Shown piece after piece: positions 14,862-17,301 of a DNA stretch of 17,301 nucleotides; the first letter of the stretch is position 1, and each line of letters starts with the position of its first letter. Source of the DNA: Acidobacteriota bacterium (GTDB taxonomy: Bacteria; Acidobacteriota; Terriglobia; Terriglobales; Acidobacteriaceae); contig JAJZDL010000032.1 of the NCBI GenBank assembly GCA_021851465.1, positions 1 through 17,301 of the forward strand, in the 5' to 3' direction. The translations under genes were made by a program, and so were the position numbers. The notes under the pieces were generated by a model that was given only the letters and a program-made list of their open reading frames with translations, was not told the DNA's origin and searched no databases.

Positions 14862-17054
14862 TCAATGCGGCGGCGCGAGGAGGTTGTGCAAGGCAGGTTC
14901 GTCGAGAATCGGGATGTTGAGGGAGCGGGCGCGATCAAGCTTGGAGCCTGCGTCCTCGCCTGCGACAACATAGGAGGTTTTTTTGCTGACGGTGGCTGCG
15001 ACGCGCCCTCCGGCGGATTCGATGAGTTCTTTGGCGGCCTCGCGTGTGAGCGTGGGCAGGGAGCCTGTGAGGACGAAGGTAAGGCCGGTGAGAGTGGACG
15101 AGGCGATTTTTTTTTCGGCGGTCAGGTTGAGGCCGGCGTCTTTGAGGCGTTGGACCAGCTCGATGTTATGCGGTTCGTGAAAGAACTCGACGATGGCCTG
15201 AGCGATGCGCGGGCCGACTTCGTTGACCTCTTCCAGTTGTACTGTGGACGCGACCATCAGGTCATCCATCGAGCCGAAGTGGGTGGCGAGGACCTGCGCG
15301 GTGCGTTCGCCGACGAAGCGAATGCCAAGGGCAAAGAGGACACGAGGGAGGCCGGCGTTCTTCGACTGCTCGATCTCGTCGAGCAGCGACTGGGCCGACT
15401 TTTCTCCCATACGGTCGAGCTGGAGGAGGTCTGCGCGAGTGAGGGAGTAGAGGTCGGCGAGGGTACGGACGAGCGCGGCGCGCGGCACGGCGGCGTTAGT
15501 TGCAATACCGACTGCCGGGCTGAGCGATTGGCCCTCGCGCTGCTCTGCGTCGTCTAACCCATTCGCGCTGTCTTGTTCCCGCGCGCGGACGGATGCTGGA
15601 CTTTGTCCGAGGAGTTGGACGACCAGCGCGTCGCCGAGTCCTTCAATGTTCATGGCGTTGCGCGCGGCGAAGTGGAGCAGTTCTTCGCGCAGGCGGGCGG
15701 AGCAGTTGATGTTGACGCATCGCCAATCGACCTCGCCTTCGGCGCGGACGAGGAGGCTCGCGCATTCGGGGCATTCCTTGGGAATGTCGATCGCGCCGGT
15801 GCCGCGTGGGTGTTGTGCGTCTTCGACCACTCGGACGATCTTGGGGATGACGTCGCCGCCGCGTTCCACTTGCACGAAGTCTCCGATGCGGACCGCGAGG
15901 CGCGCGATCTCGTCGGCGTTGTGCAGAGTTGCGCGGGCGACGGTGGTGCCGCCGACGACGACGGGATCGAGGGCCGCGACGGGAGTCACTTTTCCGGTGC
16001 GCCCGACTTGAAAGACCACGTCTTTGATCTGGGTGACGGCGTTGCGCGCGGCGAACTTGTAGGCGATGGCCCAGCGCGGCGCGCGGCCGGTGAAGCCGAG
16101 GCGGCGTTGTTGCGCGGTGGAGTCGATCTTGAGGACGACGCCGTCGATCTCGTAGCCGAGCGAGTCGCGGAGGGCCTCGGCGGCGGCTATAAATGCGAGG
16201 GCTTCGTCGATGGAGCCGATGGTGGTTGCGTGGTTGTTGACGCGGAAGCCTGCTGTACGCAGGGCTTGGAGCGCGGCGGACTGCGTGGGCAGGAGGGATT
16301 CGCCGCCCCGCTCGGGTTCGCTCTCTCCGTGAAGGAGGAAGTAGGCGTAGAAGTCGAGGCGACGCTGGGCGACGATATTTGGCTCGAGTGTGCGCAAGGT
16401 TCCGGCGGCGGCGTTGCGCGGGTTTGCCGCGGGAGCGAGTCCCTGGGCTTCGCGTTCGCGGTTGAGGCGGTGGAAGGCGGCGTGCGGCATGACAACCTCT
16501 CCGCGCACCTCGAAGGACTGAGGCAGGCCTGCTGCGGCCAACATTTCGGCGGCGACGCGCAGCGGGACGGAGTGAATGGTGCGGACGTTGGATGTGACGT
16601 CTTCGCCGATGCTGCCGTCGCCGCGCGTGAGGCCGCGCCGGAGCCGGGCGGAGCCGTCTGGCGCGGGCGCATAGAGCAGGGCGAGCGAGAGCCCGTCGAG
16701 CTTGAGTTCGCAGGTGTAGCGGACGACTTCGGTGCTAGGCAGCGACTCACGCAGGCGCGCGTCCCAGGCGCGCAGGTCTGCTTCGCTGTATGCGTTGTCG
16801 AGCGAGAGCATGGGGCGTGAATGAGGCGATTTGACGAAGCCATCGCGGGGCTTTCCTCCGACGCGCTGGGTGGGCGAATCGGGCACGATGAACTCGGGAT
16901 GCGCGGACTCGAGCGCGCGCAGGCGGTTCATGCGCCGGTCGTACTCGGCGTCGTCGATTTGCGGCGCGTCGAGGACGTAGTAGAGGTGCTCGTGATGGCG
17001 CAGATCCTCTCGCACGGCTTCGATCTGCTGCTGGAGTGGCTGCATGGAGGGCAT
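14862..17054 (-). CDS. ligA: NAD-dependent DNA ligase LigA
   Basis: A 730-residue LigA, which seals nicks in DNA during replication and repair using NAD+. Domain Ia carries the NMN-binding block (HEHLYYVLDAPQIDDAEYD, residues 21-39). The nucleotidyltransferase motif CELKLDG places the adenylated Lys at 118. The OB fold contains GRTGKVTPVA (351-360). The zinc finger has Cys428, Cys431, Cys446 and Cys451. Helix-hairpin-helix repeats follow (about 465-640), and a BRCT domain (LTGLTFVLTGSLPTLTREAA, about 655-727) closes the protein. Length is some 60 residues above the usual 670, mainly from an insert at about 484-529 between the zinc finger/first HhH and the following helices. The ATG at 17054 has no Shine-Dalgarno but a perfect TATAAT ends 9 nt before it; an ATG at 17045 is a possible alternative. 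The small His/Cys gene starts 56 nt downstream. Confidence 0.98.
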   Translation of the reverse strand: MPSMQPLQQQIEAVREDLRHHEHLYYVLDAPQIDDAEYDRRMNRLRALESAHPEFIVPDSPTQRVGGKPRDGFVKSPHSRPMLSLDNAYSEADLRAWDARLRESLPSTEVVRYTCELKLDGLSLALLYAPAPDGSARLRRGLTRGDGSIGEDVTSNVRTIHSVPLRVAAEMLAAAGLPQSFEVRGEVVMPHAAFHRLNREREAQGLAPAANPRNAAAGTLRTLEPNIVAQRRLDFYAYFLLHGESEPERGGESLLPTQSAALQALRTAGFRVNNHATTIGSIDEALAFIAAAEALRDSLGYEIDGVVLKIDSTAQQRRLGFTGRAPRWAIAYKFAARNAVTQIKDVVFQVGRTGKVTPVAALDPVVVGGTTVARATLHNADEIARLAVRIGDFVQVERGGDVIPKIVRVVEDAQHPRGTGAIDIPKECPECASLLVRAEGEVDWRCVNINCSARLREELLHFAARNAMNIEGLGDALVVQLLGQSPASVRAREQDSANGLDDAEQREGQSLSPAVGIATNAAVPRAALVRTLADLYSLTRADLLQLDRMGEKSAQSLLDEIEQSKNAGLPRVLFALGIRFVGERTAQVLATHFGSMDDLMVASTVQLEEVNEVGPRIAQAIVEFFHEPHNIELVQRLKDAGLNLTAEKKIASSTLTGLTFVLTGSLPTLTREAAKELIESAGGRVAATVSKKTSYVVAGEDAGSKLDRARSLNIPILDEPALHNLLAPPH

Positions 17055-17063
17055 CTTGCGACG

Positions 17064-17069
17064 ATTATA
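17064..17069 (-). promoter_or_regulatory. -10 box of ligA, leaderless start
   Basis: TATAAT on the minus strand ends 9 nt before the ligA ATG at 17054, the same distance as for the box ahead of the small His/Cys gene. Transcription would start almost at the initiation codon, which fits the missing Shine-Dalgarno. No consensus -35 hexamer is seen at 16-18 bp. Confidence 0.5.
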
Positions 17070-17096
17070 GAGAGTTGACGAGGTTCGAGGATTTTA

Positions 17097-17183
17097 CCAA
17101 TGATGCAGAGCGGCAATTCTCGGACAAGATGAGAGGATTCTGTCCCTTCTATACGTTCAGGGGCAGAAGACAACTCATTTTCC
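17097..17183 (+). repeat. Dispersed intergenic repeat, copy 2
   Basis: Second copy of the repeat at 11490-11565, in the same orientation: CCAATGATGCAGAG, CTCGGACAAGATG, GAGGATTCT, ACGTTCAG and GACAACTCATTTT. It has a short extra segment (GGGGCAGAA) where copy 1 forms its hairpin, so the perfect stem is lost. It lies just upstream of the ligA promoter. Confidence 0.6.
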
Positions 17184-17240
17184 CCGTATCGCAGTCGCGA
17201 GGCTGCCCAAGTGATTGATAGCAGCGAGGGGGCGTCTCGC

Positions 17241-17301
<61 letters not shown>

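Noticed and set aside
15573..16820. 415-residue plus-strand frame
   Set aside because: It is antisense to ligA, whose identity is certain.

Overview
The window is GC-rich chromosomal DNA from a Gram-negative bacterium, most likely an Acidobacteriota member of the Terriglobia (Acidobacteriaceae type). The evidence is a VWFA-related protein of the kind named after acidobacteria, two very large TonB-dependent receptors with an N-terminal carboxypeptidase-regulatory-like domain, and a pair of PEP-CTERM surface proteins. The phylum call is inference from protein families; no rRNA gene is present.

Layout. (1) 1-740: the 3' two-thirds of rpoA, ending in an unusual Asp/Glu tail, followed by a strong hairpin; the usual partner rplQ is not there. 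(2) 885-7162, minus strand: a large TonB-dependent receptor with Gly-rich tracts, then, downstream in transcription, an acidobacterial VWFA-related secreted protein. (3) 7163-8149: almost 1 kb with no credible gene, ending in a conserved leader element. (4) 8150-9982, plus strand: two tandem paralogous PEP-CTERM proteins, each preceded by a related leader with the same arrangement of GGTAA/GTAAC/TTACC motifs. (5) 10141-11469, plus strand: an RlmI-type 23S rRNA cytosine methyltransferase. (6) 11586-17054, minus strand: NAD-dependent DNA ligase (ligA), then a 104-residue membrane protein rich in His and Cys, then a second TonB-dependent receptor. (7) 17055-17301: upstream region with a copy of a dispersed repeat, ending in 29 consecutive C that look like a contig-end artefact.

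How the genes relate. rpoA, rlmI and ligA are housekeeping genes. The remaining genes concern the cell envelope: two outer-membrane receptors, one with a VWFA protein beside it and one with a putative metal-binding small protein, and two exported proteins with exosortase-type C-terminal sorting signals. The most interesting observation is that both PEP-CTERM proteins carry a Cys and a Q-x-A-I-W motif spaced as in the internal-thioester domains of Gram-positive adhesins. Their duplication also kept the upstream regulatory block, so they may be a co-regulated pair of surface-attachment proteins. No exosortase gene lies in the window.
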